Shown: positions 1-14,400 of the stretch, piece after piece
Position numbering within the stretch: position 1 is the first letter of the stretch
How the letters are laid out: every line of letters begins with the position of its first letter
NCBI GenBank assembly: GCA_013397455.1
Contig: VYZB01000330.1
Coordinates: forward strand, 265,113 to 329,112
DNA: 64,000 nucleotides
Reading direction: 5' to 3'
From: Crotophaga sulcirostris
Lineage: Eukaryota > Chordata > Aves > Cuculiformes > Crotophagidae
Made by a program: the position numbers and the translations under genes
The notes under the pieces: model-generated
What the model saw: only the letters and a program-made list of their open reading frames with translations
Databases searched by the model: none
Told to the model about the DNA's origin: nothing

Positions 1-2281
1 AACTTGTACTTCCATTTTAGAAGTCTTCAGGGTTCTAACAATCTTCTGTCAACATCTGAAGTTTTGAATTTTCTATCTTCTGTAGAGGCCTCCTTCAGCC
101 AGTGTTCTGTAAAAAAACTCAGTGATTTTCAGGCTGGAAGGGCTGGAATTTTGGACTTTTTGTTTCCCCTTACTTAATGTTCCCTACTCATTATTTTCCA
201 TGAGTCACAGAGATGTGGGAGATGTTTGACTGTAGAATGGAAAATTTCTTACCTGATAACGTTTTTCAAGGTAACAGTAATATCTTCCTCTATTTTACTC
301 CCTATAGATCAGCAGCCAAGAAAGGTGTCAACTTTGTCCGTTCCTTTTTGTAGCCTACTTAACCAGGTACACATAGCTGACATGATTGGCAGTAGAGTAC
401 TTCTACTAATTGGTAGTTTTGAAAGTCTGATGAAGCATTGAATGATTCTTCTAAGGCACAGCTGAAGAGGAGGCTACTTTGTGGTGCTGAGCTGTCTCTG
501 GAATTATAAGAAAGTGGAAAGAATCTGATGGCCCATACAATAATGAGAGTTACAGCCTGCAGGGAAAAATGCAAGAAATTTTCGGTGCTTTAATGGGTAC
601 TTCTAACTAATAACTTGCACTGGTATCTCCAGGATTATTATGTTCTTCAGAGCAGTGTATTTGACATCTGAATTAGTTGAACAGTAAGGATGATTGCTTG
701 ATTTGGCACTTTCCATGTGCACTGCCTGTTTTGTGTGTCATTAATTTTCTTTGATCTATTGTTAAAAAAATTATATAATTACAAAAAGCAGTTTAAAACA
801 CAGTTACTACCTACAGTATCTTATATGTACGATATTGTATAATTGTCTTGTTTTGACATTACCAGCAAATTTAATTTGTTAGCAAAGCTTTTAGCAGAGC
901 AAGTTAAAATTCCTCAATAACCTTTGTTTCTGGAAGATGCTGTCTGCTGCAACTTCTACTTGCATTCTTGTGCTTTTACTGATTTTTCAAGTAGCACCAC
1001 TGTTTCACACATATAAAATTTTACCCTAATAGCAGCACAAGTCACTTAATTAAAATTACTGATTACTTACGATATATTCTTTTATATTCTGTATGCTAGA
1101 GGGAATGCAACAAATATGTTACATATTGAGTTTCTTAACTTGCCAGAAGTACAGAAGTCTGCCTGTGTTAGTCTGTGTGCACTAGCAGAGTGGGCACTCA
1201 GGGAAGGCTTGAGTTCTGGTCTTGGTGGTACTGTGATATTTAGGAGATCATAAAAACAGAAGCAGTATCATAGATTAAAGGTCTGTGTAGGTGTTATCTT
1301 GTCCCTTCAGTGTTTGATACAGACAGTTAGTTCATCTTCTCATACTGTTTGCTTCTGTAAAACTAGCACTATTACAGAGATGTATGGTATGTGATTTAGG
1401 CATCAGCTGAATAGCAGTAGATTTGAGGTAGTTTAAATACATTATTTTCTCAAAATAGTCTATGTAATAAGTACACTATTCATCTTTTAATGCATTTAAT
1501 ACATTAGGATGTCTTTTCAGATTTGCTTGAGGGAGAATTAGATTATTGAAGAATATAACTCTTGTTGTAGCAACCTTGAAATTATGACTGCAAAGCAAAT
1601 ACAAACCCCCCTACCTAATGTGAAAAGAAAATATAAATGATTAATTGCATACAAGTCCTGCACAATTTTCATATGTAAACTCCTATTACTGCATAATTAT
1701 TCTCAGTACAGATCACTGCTTACTTTATAGTTCTGTTTTTTAAGAAACTCCTCAGTTCTTAGGTCATCTTGTAACTATTAGTGATTTTAAAAAAATAATG
1801 AGTTAAGTGGTTTGTTGCGTTAATATGAATGAAAGTATTAATAGAAATAAGTTGATCCTTGAAGATAGGTATTGTTTTAGTGGATAGTGTTGTCTAGCTT
1901 AAAGTTTCTGCTCATCACTAGATATCTAGCATTCTGATGCTGTGTAACTGAGCAATGAAATTCCAAGTCAACACTTTTGCATGGGTCTATATAAAAAGAA
2001 AATTGTGGGGTTTTTCTGACTGTTTATTCAGGGATTTGGTAAGCACAGATTCAAGCATAATGCTTTGAAAAAGATACAGACATCACATGAAAACAGAGTT
2101 GTGCAGGAAAGGTATGCAGGTAAAAATGTCTTGAAATATAGTCTACTATGCAACCTGAATTTGTCTGAAGCCCCAGTTGTTAGCTGTTGTTTTATTCATT
2201 TGATTTTCAATATTTAACTCTTAAATGTGATATCTCTCTGTAAAAATTACTTTGTTCCTAATGTTTAAAATCTGTTTCCAG
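1..2281 (+). other. ZMYM2 intron (3' part)
   Basis: AT-rich intronic sequence ending in the acceptor TTTCCAG before the exon at 2282. I looked for the preceding ZMYM2 exon, which should end in an FCSEG-like reading, and did not find it, so this intron begins left of the window. No repeat or RNA gene was recognised in it. Confidence 0.8.
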
Positions 2282-2454
2282 GCTGCAAGCTGCTATATAA
2301 ACAAGACTTTGCAAGACGGTTAGGACTGAGATGTGTTACTTGTAATTACTGCTCACAGCTGTGCAAAAAGGGAGCAACTAAGGAACTTGATGGTGTAGTG
2401 AGAGATTTCTGCAGTGAAGAGTGCTGTAAAAAATTTCAGGACTGGTACTACAAG
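2282..2454 (+). CDS. ZMYM2: ZMYM2 exon A: MYM zinc fingers
   Basis: The exon opens with two bases completing a Gly codon, then encodes 57 residues. They hold the end of one MYM finger (CKLLYKQDFARRLG) and the next finger, with Cys residues in RCVTCNYC, SQLC, DFC and EECC. The following bases are GCAAGT. Only a GC donor here keeps the frame into the exon at 8331 (WYYK then AARCDCC); using the GT four bases further on would break it. Confidence 0.95.
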
Positions 2455-5400
2455 GCAAGTAACTCAGAATTTTTGACAAGAGCTCCGCAGTTAAAAAAAC
2501 CAAAAATGCACATATGAGGATATCTCAAGGACTGTGCAGCAAATATGGCTTACTTCAGCAACGCATTTGCTAGACAATAAGCAAATGTGTTAATTTCTTC
2601 ATTTGAGTTTTCTTAAATCGTAGAGCAGCATTTCTACCGTCTGATTTTATTAATTCATTTGACAAGGAAATCTTGAGTTCCAGAAAAACAAGAAGCTACT
2701 ATGTGTATTTGTTACTTTACAATTCGAATTTTTTTCTCCTCAATTGATAACATATTTTTCTTATCAAAACCTCCTAAATGTGTATTCAGAATGTGGAAAA
2801 CACTGTTAATAGCAGCTGGATGATACCTTGAGTTTACTGACAATAAACTAGGTTAGAAGAGTTTTTCTTGTTCCTGTTTTTGCCTCCTTTTTTGCCTTTT
2901 CCCTTCTCCCACAGTTTGAACTGCAGAGGCTCTGATTGTTCAATATTTACAAGTGGAAAGGATGCCAAAGGGAAAAGCAAGACCAAACGGATTTCTAATA
3001 AATTATATCAAACAGATGGCATCTAATTCTAAATCTCTGGAAGCTTAACTACCTTGTGAAGCACAACCAGCAAAGAGTTCACATTAAGAGGTGTTTTGTT
3101 TTCATTTTTGAAAGAAATAAAGGTGAAATTGGACTGGGTTTAACCTGCAATTAGTACCATGGATAAAATATTTGATCTCTGGTGTGAACATCCTGGAAAG
3201 CTACACTGATAATATCAAAACAAGAACTACACTTGTGGATGCAATTGCAAAAAAAAAGACAGTACAAATTCATCACCTTACCAAAACTCTGTACACAGCC
3301 TGGAAGGCAATAAAAAGCTTGAAATGTTAGAGGGCTAGATACAAGTCCTGTAATTCAAGATGGTCTGCCTGCCATAAAAGAACTGAATCTGAAGACATAT
3401 CTGATATTTTGGAAGGGCTGATTGCAGAAATGTTACAGCCAAACATTGTAAGGTCATTACTTTGAATAATGTGTGTAGGGTCCTGTTAGACATTCCTGAA
3501 AGAAAACTACTGAAGACCAGGATGTGTTTCTTCTGCCTCATGTGAAAACAGGGTGAAGAAGCTTGACTGCCAAGTTCTTAAACTTACTAAAATGTTAACT
3601 TCATACAATAATATTTAATCTGTATGCCTTAAAACTTGGGGTATGGGGTGAAATTTATCCCTGCGTAAAAAGTGCCTTCTGACAGAGAACTTAATAAAGC
3701 TTTGGTGTGCTTTAGAAATTTCTTGGTGATTTAGCAAAGAGTTTAGTCTAGGGATGTACATACCAAACTAGATTCATCTACATAAACTTCTGTGGAAGCT
3801 TGTACGCTGACTCAGGTTTGAGAATCACTTGAAAACTCTGACCAGGTTATCTTTCTGATCTGTGGGATAAGGCAATAACTTAATTGGCCCATTAAGTCTG
3901 CTTAAGAAATGCCGTTGGCACTGTGGTACAGGAAAGTTAGAGATGATGCCATGAAAAGGCAATTTAATCTAAACAGACTTGCTGGTGACTAGTGACTTTT
4001 GATGCTTTTGATGATGCTGAAGTTTTAGGTATTTTTACTTTTTGAATCTTACACTGGTTCCACTGGCAAATGTTGTGTGATGTTGATATGTTGATTGCTT
4101 TTCTTTTTTAAAAAAGACTTCTTAAAGCTTTTACCTAATTCAGTTCTGGTTATAAAAGTTTGGGGTTTATTGCAAGGGAAAGACGTAATAGGTTGTGGGA
4201 AATAGTGTGTTTTGCTAAAATCGTGGGGTTTTTTTCCTTGCGTTCTTGCTGATAACTTCTCCCTCTTTTATAGAAATCACTCCAGATATCTTAGATTTGG
4301 TAGTGCATTGTTAGCTGATGTTCTTACATAGCCATGAGTAGATAATGATCAAAATATAGGAAGACAGAATAGATATGGACTCCTCCCTGAATTTGTATGT
4401 CATTTGCTGTTTTGTCTGTTAGCTTCTTAAAAGAATAGTTACACATGTATGAGCTTTGTCTCATTTATGCGATGTCAAGTGTTATTTTGGAGTTTCAATG
4501 AATGTATACGTGAAGAGAAATAAGTAGTAATAACCTAGTAATGTTTTAACACCAGCATTGTGTTCATTAAACAACTGTTTGTCTCCATCTTCTTTGTCTA
4601 CTTTTTTTTTTATGGACACATCTTTCTCATAGTGTTATCTGGAAAGCATCTTAACTTTTAAAAATAATTAAGTATTGTGGGAGAGCTTCCCTAACTGCCA
4701 AAATTATCTTCTCAAAAAGCCAGAAGAAGGTAACAGCAATAGAGGCACAAGAGACTGTTACCTAGAAATATTAGAATTACATCAGACTTACTAGGTTTGA
4801 AGAAGACTTCTTTGTATGAGGGATTGAAATGTAAAAGAATAGTTCAGTCCTAATCATCTGTTGGCTGACGGCTACAGTTACCAGTTGGTGTCACGGTCTG
4901 AGGAAATTTCTCCTGTATGGTCTGCATGCACCTCTAAGACAAGAGGTAAAATTTTTGATGTCATGAGGTTAACTCCCTAGCTTATTAGAGCTCCTCATGT
5001 AAACTTGAGTAGCATACCATGGTTTGGATGTTAATCTGAAAAATGCCTGGGAAATTTCAGTATAAATATTTTAGTAGCCTGATGATTGATGGCATTTTCA
5101 GTCGTGTGATGTTACTTATACTGGAGCATTGGAAGTACCTTTAGAAGCAGGATGCAGTTCTGAGACCAGCATAGAAATCTGTTTCTTTAAATACACGTTA
5201 TGAAACGTTGCTGAAAATACGACAGCCAAAGTGTGCTTACAGGTCATTCAAGGCTACAGTGGAGTATTGATTGAGCTGAACGTGTACGGTGGTGACTGGG
5301 TGTTCAGCAGAGGTCAGATGTCTTCATCTTCAGTGAAAACAAAGTAGGAGGTGGAGACCTACAGTGTAAGGCATAGAAAAATTTTTGTGGCTGGTGAGCT

Positions 5401-8400
5401 CAGATAGCAGTGGTTGTCAGCAGTGGTAAAACTTGAAACAACGGAGCCAGCATTAATCTACATGGCAGCAAAACAATCTTGTGGAATTTTTCTTGTCCGA
5501 ATTTAGCCATTGTATAGGTATGCATCTCAATTTCAAGCGGGTACTGTTTCACAACAGTTGATCTTCTTCCTCTTATAATTACTCACTCCCTGGAAACATC
5601 TCTTACTTCCTATTTATTATGGATTGAACTCAGAATAGACAGCTAAGAGTAGGTCAAGTTAATACTAGTCAAAACCATTGGAGAACATTTACGAACAGGT
5701 CATTGGAGGATTAAAAATTTAAATTAAAGCCCCACATGTGAAAGCTTTGTTTTTAAACCAAGTCTAGGGCAGACATTACTGATTTATACTAATCATCATG
5801 CCCATGACATTGGACTAGGGAAAATAATTGGTCCAAAAAAGCAATCAGGAGTGGCAAAGGAGTTATGTCCAATTGGAGCACAGAGTATAGGTGGACTTAC
5901 TGAAAGTGCTGAGATAGAGCAGACTTGAAGGCAGGCATTTTGGAGATTGAATTAATGTTTAGTACCAGTAGCCCAACTGAAAACAAATGGAAAGGGCAAG
6001 GGAGGAAAAAGCAGAAAAACGTGAATTCACACTTTTGCTTTTGATTGATTTCATGGTCAGGGAAGAGCAAGCAGTAGTAGGAAACTTAGGTGCATGGAAG
6101 GGTGTGTAGCACTGACTGCGAGCATGATTGTGGAAATGGTAGAATTATGGTGTAGCAAATGCAGGGATGAGAAGTGAAACATCCTTATAAAGGAATCTTG
6201 CTAAGGAATAGTAATTTCCATGTGGAAGCAAACCAGAATTTGTTCACCTAAATCCCTTAGTAGCAGTGTAGGAGAGGCAATAATACACTTGTTCAAGGAC
6301 CTAAATGAAAGAGCAGAACTAGGAAAGGGCGAAACAGTTGCAGGAAGGCTGTAGTTGCTGCATTTGATGAAATTTATCACCCTTTCCTTTCTTTGAAGGA
6401 GAGAAAATTGAGCAGAAGGTGATGCTTTGATAATGAAGCAGTGTGCAGCAGGTCAGAATAGGTGGGCTTTTCTGTACATGGCTCAGCTGTCATTCTTAAT
6501 TAGTGTTAGGTGGGCTTGAGATTTAAAGTCGGAGTGACTTACACATCTCTTTTTTTTTTTTTTTTTCCTACTGATATTTCAGCCTTTTGGTGGCTTTGGA
6601 AAATACATTTGCATGAAAGGTGTGAACTCACAGTTTCCCTGAGCTGATAAATCTAGACTATTTTGGCAACACTCCACACTTCATCCTCTTCCCCACTTCC
6701 TTCCAAGAATACATATTACTTGCTCTTTTGTCCCACTGAGAACATCTCTGCTGCAAAATGAACTGTGGATTAGCAGCAGCAGAAAATCAAAGTGATAAAT
6801 GGAATTACAAAAAAAAAGTGAGGGAGGATGGGGGGCGTAATGCAGTGCTTTTAGGTTCCCTGACCTTGTACCCCCCCGCAGGTGCGCAAGCACTACTGCT
6901 GACACCTGCACAGAGCCAAGGGAAAAGAAGGACCTGCCCTTCCACTGGCACCTGGCACTTGGGAGGTGATCCTGAAACCATAGCTTTAATTGCTCTCAGG
7001 ATCACCAAAACTTGTTTTTTTTAAAAAAGTGAATATGTATATAATTTTTAAGGCTGGTTATTCTATTAGAATTAAGCTTTATGTATCATCTTAAGTATTT
7101 GAAAATTACAACTGAGAGTTGAATTTCCTACATTGCCTGCGGATGGTACTAGACTTGGACTGTTGAAGTACAGAAAAGGAACTCAATGTTTAATTACTTT
7201 TAAAATTCGAACTAATTGGCCTGTTGATACTTTTTTGGAGTTACAAGAACTACAGTTGCACCTTTTTTTTTTTAACCATCCAGAGCCTTGTGCATAACTG
7301 CAATGTTGTGTATGGTTTTACATACTAATGTTTTATGTTGCATACTATCATAACTTTCCTCTTCCTCTCCTGGCTGTGTTATTTGGTGACTTATTTTGGA
7401 GTTCTGAGCATCCATAAAGCGTTTAGGTTTTTTTAAGGACTGCTCTAGGATGGAAGTTGCAAGCGATATCAAGGGAACAGGAGAGCAAACAATTATTTAC
7501 TTACTTGAAGATCTGAAATTGTGCCTACTGCTGTCCAGATAATAGCTTATAGCATGGCTGATGAAATTCAGTGGAATCTGTTTTGGAGAAAATCAATGTC
7601 TGTCTTAGTGATACTTCATGAAATTACTATGTAGACTGGTGAAAAATACATTGCTTAAATGTTTAGCTAGGGATACAGCAGGACAAAGTTTTGAATTTCA
7701 GGTTACATACTAGCCACCTTTTGTAGAAAACTCTTTAGTGTGAGAGCTATTGCTGTTTATAAGTCATAAAGAATCTTTGATGAACTAAGTAACTAAAATC
7801 TGAAATTGTTGTCAAACTACTAAAATAATTAAAATATAAAAATTATTTACATTAAAGGGCTCCAATTTGACACCTAAGAAGTGATTCTGTTTGTGGCTTA
7901 AAACAAAAAAAGCAACAAACTTTGAGGGGAAAATACCAACTCTACTTGTTCTCAGTTCAAGAGAGGCATTAAGGAGTCTCAGTCACTTTCTGTTCTTATT
8001 TTGCAGAATGCTTCTGTGGAATTAATTAAGATGGATGCATAAAACTCTTCCTTTGCTGACTGTTTAGAAATGAGCAATTTTTAAAGAGTGAAACAAAGCA
8101 GGTTCATTCTGGGTGTTAATTTGCATTAACCAATTGAAAAGAAAGTGACAAATATGCCTGTATACACAGGTTAGAAGGCTGTGTAGCCATCACAGAGCCT
8201 GTATGAGTGAGACTTAACTGTGTAGCTGTAATGATTCTTCAGTATTCTTAGAAATGCAACCTTTTGAAATGTAGAAATAATTTTTTTCCAAGGCGTGTTT
8301 AAAAATGTCCAAATCTTCCTTTGCCTTAAGGCTGCACGATGTGACTGTTGTAAGTCTCAAGGAACTCTCAAAGAGAAAGTGCAGTGGCGTGGGGAAATGA

Positions 8401-11400
8401 AACACTTTTGTGATCAGCACTGTTTGCTCCGTTTCTACTGTCAACAAAATGAACCAAATCTGGCAACCCAAAAAGGACCTGAGAACTTACACTACGGTAC
8501 GTGCTGCTTTGTGGCTGCCAAATGGCAAACAAGATGCTTCCTTTAAATTAAAGACTGAAAGCTGCATGGATTGTTTATTTGTTGTCATAAATAGTGCTAG
8601 AGATCATCTTTTTTATTTCGTCATCAGAGGCATCGTTGAGCTGCTTGCTGATTATTGTCTTAGTACTTTATTGCTTTTTCAAGAGCTGAAACATTGTCAG
8701 GTGGTCAAACAGTTTTGTAGTCGCTTTTTAAAAAACAAATCCTGTTAAACATAATTTTAGTGTTGTATCTTCGTGAGGACAGAAAACGTTTTCCTCTTCC
8801 ATTGTGATCTGGTTTGTCATCACTTGCTCTGTTGAAACCCTTCAAAATGTGTCTTGGTCACAGAGAGCAGACAGTGCACTATGAAATTGAATTAAAGGGA
8901 AATAAATGAAGTTAAAAGTAAATGGAATGAAAGTATCTGCATAAGAGGAATGCATTGCTTTTGATTTTTTTTTTCCTGTTGGCTGTAGGTACCATATAAA
9001 TTTGCTGATGGTGACTGAATGCATGTTCACATGTTTTAAATGGCAAGTCAGACAAAGTTCAAATAAATCAGCTTTTTAATTAATGTAATTATAGCAATGC
9101 AAATTCTTTGTATGTCCTTTTTCATGCGAACTGTACTGAAAGAGACTATAGTCACATCTGGATGGAGCATTGGTTTAGAATTGGTCTTTGTGTAAGGTTC
9201 AATATAGTGAGGTACCTATGAATGGATGTCTTGAATGCAGTTCTCACCTGCAACAGAGTACTAATTAGTGCTGTTAATTTAATATTATCCTGATGATAAG
9301 TGTTGTCCGAGTTGCTTACAGAAATTTGATTTTATTCTAAATAAGGGAAAAGAATTTCTAAAAAATGTTTTTTTACATTTTTAGATCAGGGCTGTCAAAC
9401 CCCCCGAACAAAAATAACAGTAAGTACATATATTTAATACATACGTAACATCATTAGATGTATTTAAAATGTGAGGTCCTAGTGGCTTAAAGGGATGCTA
9501 TTAAAAAAAATACAACAAATTAGTATATTTGAATGATACTAAGCTAAACTTACGGAGTTTTTTAGTCTTGTTCGCATCAGTAGTTGCAATTAAATTTTTA
9601 AGTGTTTGTATTTTGTCTTTTCAATGTCCTCTGGGAAACCAAATCATCAGCCGCATATTTCAAATCTATAGTGCATGAAAGTGTTGCTTAAAAGTTAATC
9701 CACGAAGGATGTAGATCTTATTCATGTGTTTAGACTGATTAGGTATATATATTGAGTATAGGAAGGGAAGATAATTCTGTTGATCAGTTAGAATATTAAG
9801 ATTGTATCTCAGCCTTGAAAGGCTACAAGTAAAGCTTCAGATCTTAAATTATAAACCATAAGCATGGTGCTCAAGGTCTGATTAACTTTGTTGCAGGAGA
9901 CAGAGTAGGGAAGCATAACCTTTTGCAGGATCACTCTGGGAGGGTGGGAATCATCAGTGGAGCAGCAACCTTCATTTTGAGTTTCAGTTTTTGTCAGCTT
10001 GTAAAAAGTAGTGTTAATAATAACTTTTTCAGTTAGCTTAGTGTATTCTCTTTAAAACCTAGTTTTGTTTTGATTTGTTTGTCTCATGGAAAAGTCTTCG
10101 AAGTGCCTGTTCTTCCGTGAAAATATTAACACACTTTTTAAATAGAAATGAGCTTCTGTAAGGTAAATCTTAGATTTTTTTTTTTTTATGGTATTGTAAA
10201 ATATTTTAATCAAAAACACAGAAAATAGGATTACTTAGGTAAGCGGAGACATGAGACAAGCTAAACTCAGGTTAAAAACCATCTAGTATTTTGTGTTTAA
10301 TAGCTTCCAATGATGTTAATTCAGTTCTTAAATTTTTACAGATCATATAAAACCTATTTGTGATACAATTTCTTTAATATGTTTTAGAAAGAGTATGCCT
10401 GTTAAATAACATCTGCTGCTGTTCTTATTATGTGACTTTCTTTCCATATTTAAGAGAACATCTGAGGCTAGTCTTAGTTCATATGACCAAATAAAAGTGA
10501 CAGTCGTTTTTTAAGTCAGTTTCTTAAACATGTGCTTGAGGACAAAATCTAAGTCTGGCAGAAAAAAATTTTTACCTGTTGACTGTAAGGACACAGGTTG
10601 AGTGTTCAGTGATGTTCTCAAGTGTCTGTTGTCACTGTTGCAGAGCCAGCAGGGGGAGCTCGAAGTTCATACTTTTAAGTATTGAAAAAATATTTGGAAA
10701 TAATATTTTATGTAGAAATGCAGTTTTAAAAATGTTTCAAATGTTTTTAAAAAAATCTTTGTATTATAGCATAGTTCAAGAAGGTTAGACCTTGTGCCAA
10801 AAGTTTGTTGTGCTACTTAGAGTGAATTCTTCTTACAGCTAGAACAATTTTTAAAGTTATAAAATAGCTTAAATTGCACTTTCATTTAAACGAGAATATA
10901 AAAAAGAATATCTTCAGTATCTTAAATTTGAAACAAAAAGAAAATAAAAGAAAAATGGGCCAGAAGTTATTAAAGTCCTAACCCTGACTCAGCCAAATAC
11001 AACTATGTTGCATTGCTGGCAGCGGCAACTCATTACTAGAAATGTAGAATAGCTTGCAGTTAAAGAACAAGAGTTGTCGTTACTGTGTTGTGTTGTTGTG
11101 AGCTTCCTCTTCAGCCTCTCTTTATGAAAATTATCTACTGATAGATTAAATCAAGAACTCTGTGTTGAAATCAGTGTGGTGTAACGGCCCCTTCTCTTTT
11201 ATTTGCTTGTCTTTAGGGCTCAGCACCGCCACCTTCTCCAACAGCTAACAGAGAAATGAAGAACAAGGCAGTCCTTTGCAAGCCTTTGACAATGACAAAA
11301 GCCACATACTGTAAACCTCATATGCAGACAAAATCTTGTCAGACAGGTAACTTGAACTGTACTGGAAATACTCATTTCTTTATTGCCGATTTTTTAAACT

Positions 11401-14400
11401 GTTACTGTCTTGGAACGTATTGCAAATTCTCTGATTTTTTTTCCCCTAAACCGCAGATGTAAAATATATTTAAGTACCTGGCAGTGTTTGCCTTTTTCTT
11501 TTTTCTTTTAATAGAAGATGATTGGATGAAAGAGTATGTCCCAGTGCCTATTCCTGTACCTGTCTATGTTCCGGTGCCTATGAACTTGTGTAGTCAAAAT
11601 GTTCCTGTTCCTACAGCGGTTCCTGTTCCTGTAAGTGAAACTTCAGCTTCATTTTTAACTTGAAATCCATTCACATGTATGGATGGGACCAATTTGTGGT
11701 TTTGACTGTTCTCAGTCTGGGCCAGCTAAAGGATTGCAGGATGCTGCAGCACTATTTAGTGAAAAAGCAATAGGAATCTGACGGTGGCACTTTATTTCCT
11801 AATTGTTCATTATGACTCCTCTGGCTACTTTCAGTGTGAAAATCGTGTGCTGCTGAACATTTTAGGAACATTTCTGAAGTGATAGTTTTGAGTTAGCTGA
11901 ATAAGCATTAAACAGCAAGATTTGTTCTGGTGATGGGGAAACTGAAAGATTATGTTGGGAAGGGATTGCAGAGTGGAATGGACAGAAGGAAGAAAAATGG
12001 AAAAAAAGAGGAACATTGCGCCAGAAAAAAGAAAATAAATCAAAATTAAATTTGTTGTCACTTATGTACCAAATCTTATCCAAATGGTGGAAAAAAAAAC
12101 CCTCTTGAGTTCCTAAAATTCTGTGTTTCACAAGCAACCCACTAGAACAGGATACTGATTTGTTCAAAATGTTAGTCTGAAGTTATAGTCTGACAGGTTT
12201 GAAGCTCCAAAGTCCCTTCTGATCTTAGTTGACCCACAGTATTTTATAATATTTAATTTTTTCTGTATCCTTTCCTACTTTCCCTTCATTTAGATTGAGT
12301 TTTTTAACCTGTCAGCATTTTTTTGTTAGTCCATGCTGAAGTAATATGTTTCTACTCTGTATTAAAACTGTCTTTAAATGGAGGGGTGTAGAGCTTGTTT
12401 GTGATGACTGCTGTTGATGCTTTGTGGCAACATATTTTCTTTCTTTTCTAATTCTGTCTTCCTGCTTGTTTGCATAGGTGCCAGTTCCAGTTTTCTTGCC
12501 CAGTGGTCTGGATAGCAGTGAGAAAATCCTTGCAGCAATAGAAGAGCTGAAGGGAAAAATACCCTCGAATCCTCTGGAAACTGAGCTACTGAACTTGTCA
12601 GGGATGTTACCTGAACAGGATGGAAAAGCTGAAGCTTCTGATATGGCCAGTAAGTTTCCTGCTGAGGTTTTGACTCTTTGGAGTGCTGGGGTGTATGAGT
12701 CAAGAGAAGGGTTGGATTTTTTTTTTATTTTGGGTAAAGATTGTGCTACTATTGAGTTCTTATATGAAGTCGAAATATTAATTATGTTTTTAAAGATCAT
12801 TTTAGCGCATTTGGAATACAGAAAACTTTCTGAAGTCTGTTGTGCAACTTAAGTGTGCTGTACCAGACCTTTGTCTTTAAAAACATAGACATTCTCTCTG
12901 CCTGTGCCAGCTCCCTGTCTGATGGCAAATCAGGATTGAACACACACATTTTCTTCTCAGCATGACTCAAACCAAGCCAAAACCAGTCCACTCTTCCTCC
13001 CTGAAAAACTCAAGTGAGAAATTTAGGGAAAGTGATCTCTGTAGCTGTCTTATGGGTGTGAATATAGCTTTCTCTGAGCAGGTGGGATATGACAGGGGTC
13101 TGATCTTGATGTAGCAACACATTACTGAGCACATGTTACGTTGAGTGTGGGGAAGCAGGGACTGTTAAAACTGAGATACATGCATTTCACAAGTGAAACT
13201 GTGGTCAACAAAACCAGGCGACCTAATGATGCCTTCACTCTTGATTGATCCTGTTCTGCAAGCATCATCTCTTTGAAGATCGTAATGCATCAACTGATAG
13301 ATCATTGTGGTTGCGGTGCTGAAATGACTTGTCATCCCACCAGCTCACCTAAAGGAGAGTTGTCTGGGACAAGGTTGCAGCTGAAGATAAAAAAATCCCA
13401 CATATGCTATAATGATATTTCTGCAGTGCACATACCTTTCTGCCCCTCTTTACTGGCTCTGTCTGCCAAAATCCTCAAGTGTCTTCTGCATCTTTCCAGG
13501 AGAAATTGCCTTCTCTTCAAAAAAAACTAGATTTTAAGGTTTCTTCCATAACTGGTGAAATTTTGGGTTTTTTTCAAGCTCTTTCAAAAAGTGTCTCAAA
13601 GAATGTTGATAAATGACATGAACTCGTACTTTGGGCTTGATATACGAGGCTGCAGTCCCAGGAGGTTTATTGTTTTCCAAACTGTTGCTGTTTCCCCACT
13701 CAAGCTGGGCATTTCTGGTAGTGCTGCAAGGTTGTCATTTGCAATTCCTTGCTCCTTTCTACTTAGTACAGATAGCTGAATGGGTAGATGTATGGAATCC
13801 GAGCTTGCTTCTTTGCAGAGAACTGAATTTGAAGAAATCTGTCTTTGCCAGAAGCTGGAAAGAGACCAAGCTTTTGTTTATCTCAGCCTGCCTTCCTTGA
13901 TTGCTTTTGTAGGATCTCTTTCACAGATTTGAAAGTCTCTTCTGTTGCAGGCAGAATCGTGTAGAAAAATTGATAGTTATGTTTGTCACACTTGTTTGAG
14001 TTCTGTGATTGTTTGATATGATCCATATTCCCCAGTATTTGATTTTCCATGTACATGCTTTGCTGGCTTATCGTAATGAAGGACAGATGGGCTAGTAAAT
14101 ATCTTTTGTGTTCGAAGGAAATCCCATTGAAGGAGTATGTCTGAGATCCCAAGAGCAAAAAACCTAGGACGGTGATGAGCAGAACAAGCAGCTTTTAGCT
14201 AGTCAGCTTCTAGTGTTCTGAACCTGCCCTGTTTTTGACTGATCCATGCACTGGTTAAAATAAGAAACATTTTCCTTTTTTTTCAGTTTTATTTGTTTGT
14301 ATTCACAGGTGTGATAGATGAGTCGAATCTGCTAAACTCAGAAACAAATCTACTAAATTCGGAATCAGAGGCATGGACAAGCTTGCCCGATGTTCCGTAT

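Noticed and set aside
12312..12800. 162-codon open frame on the minus strand
   Set aside because: It lies antisense over the ZMYM2 exon at 12,478-12,649 and its flanks and has no protein signature; a shadow frame.
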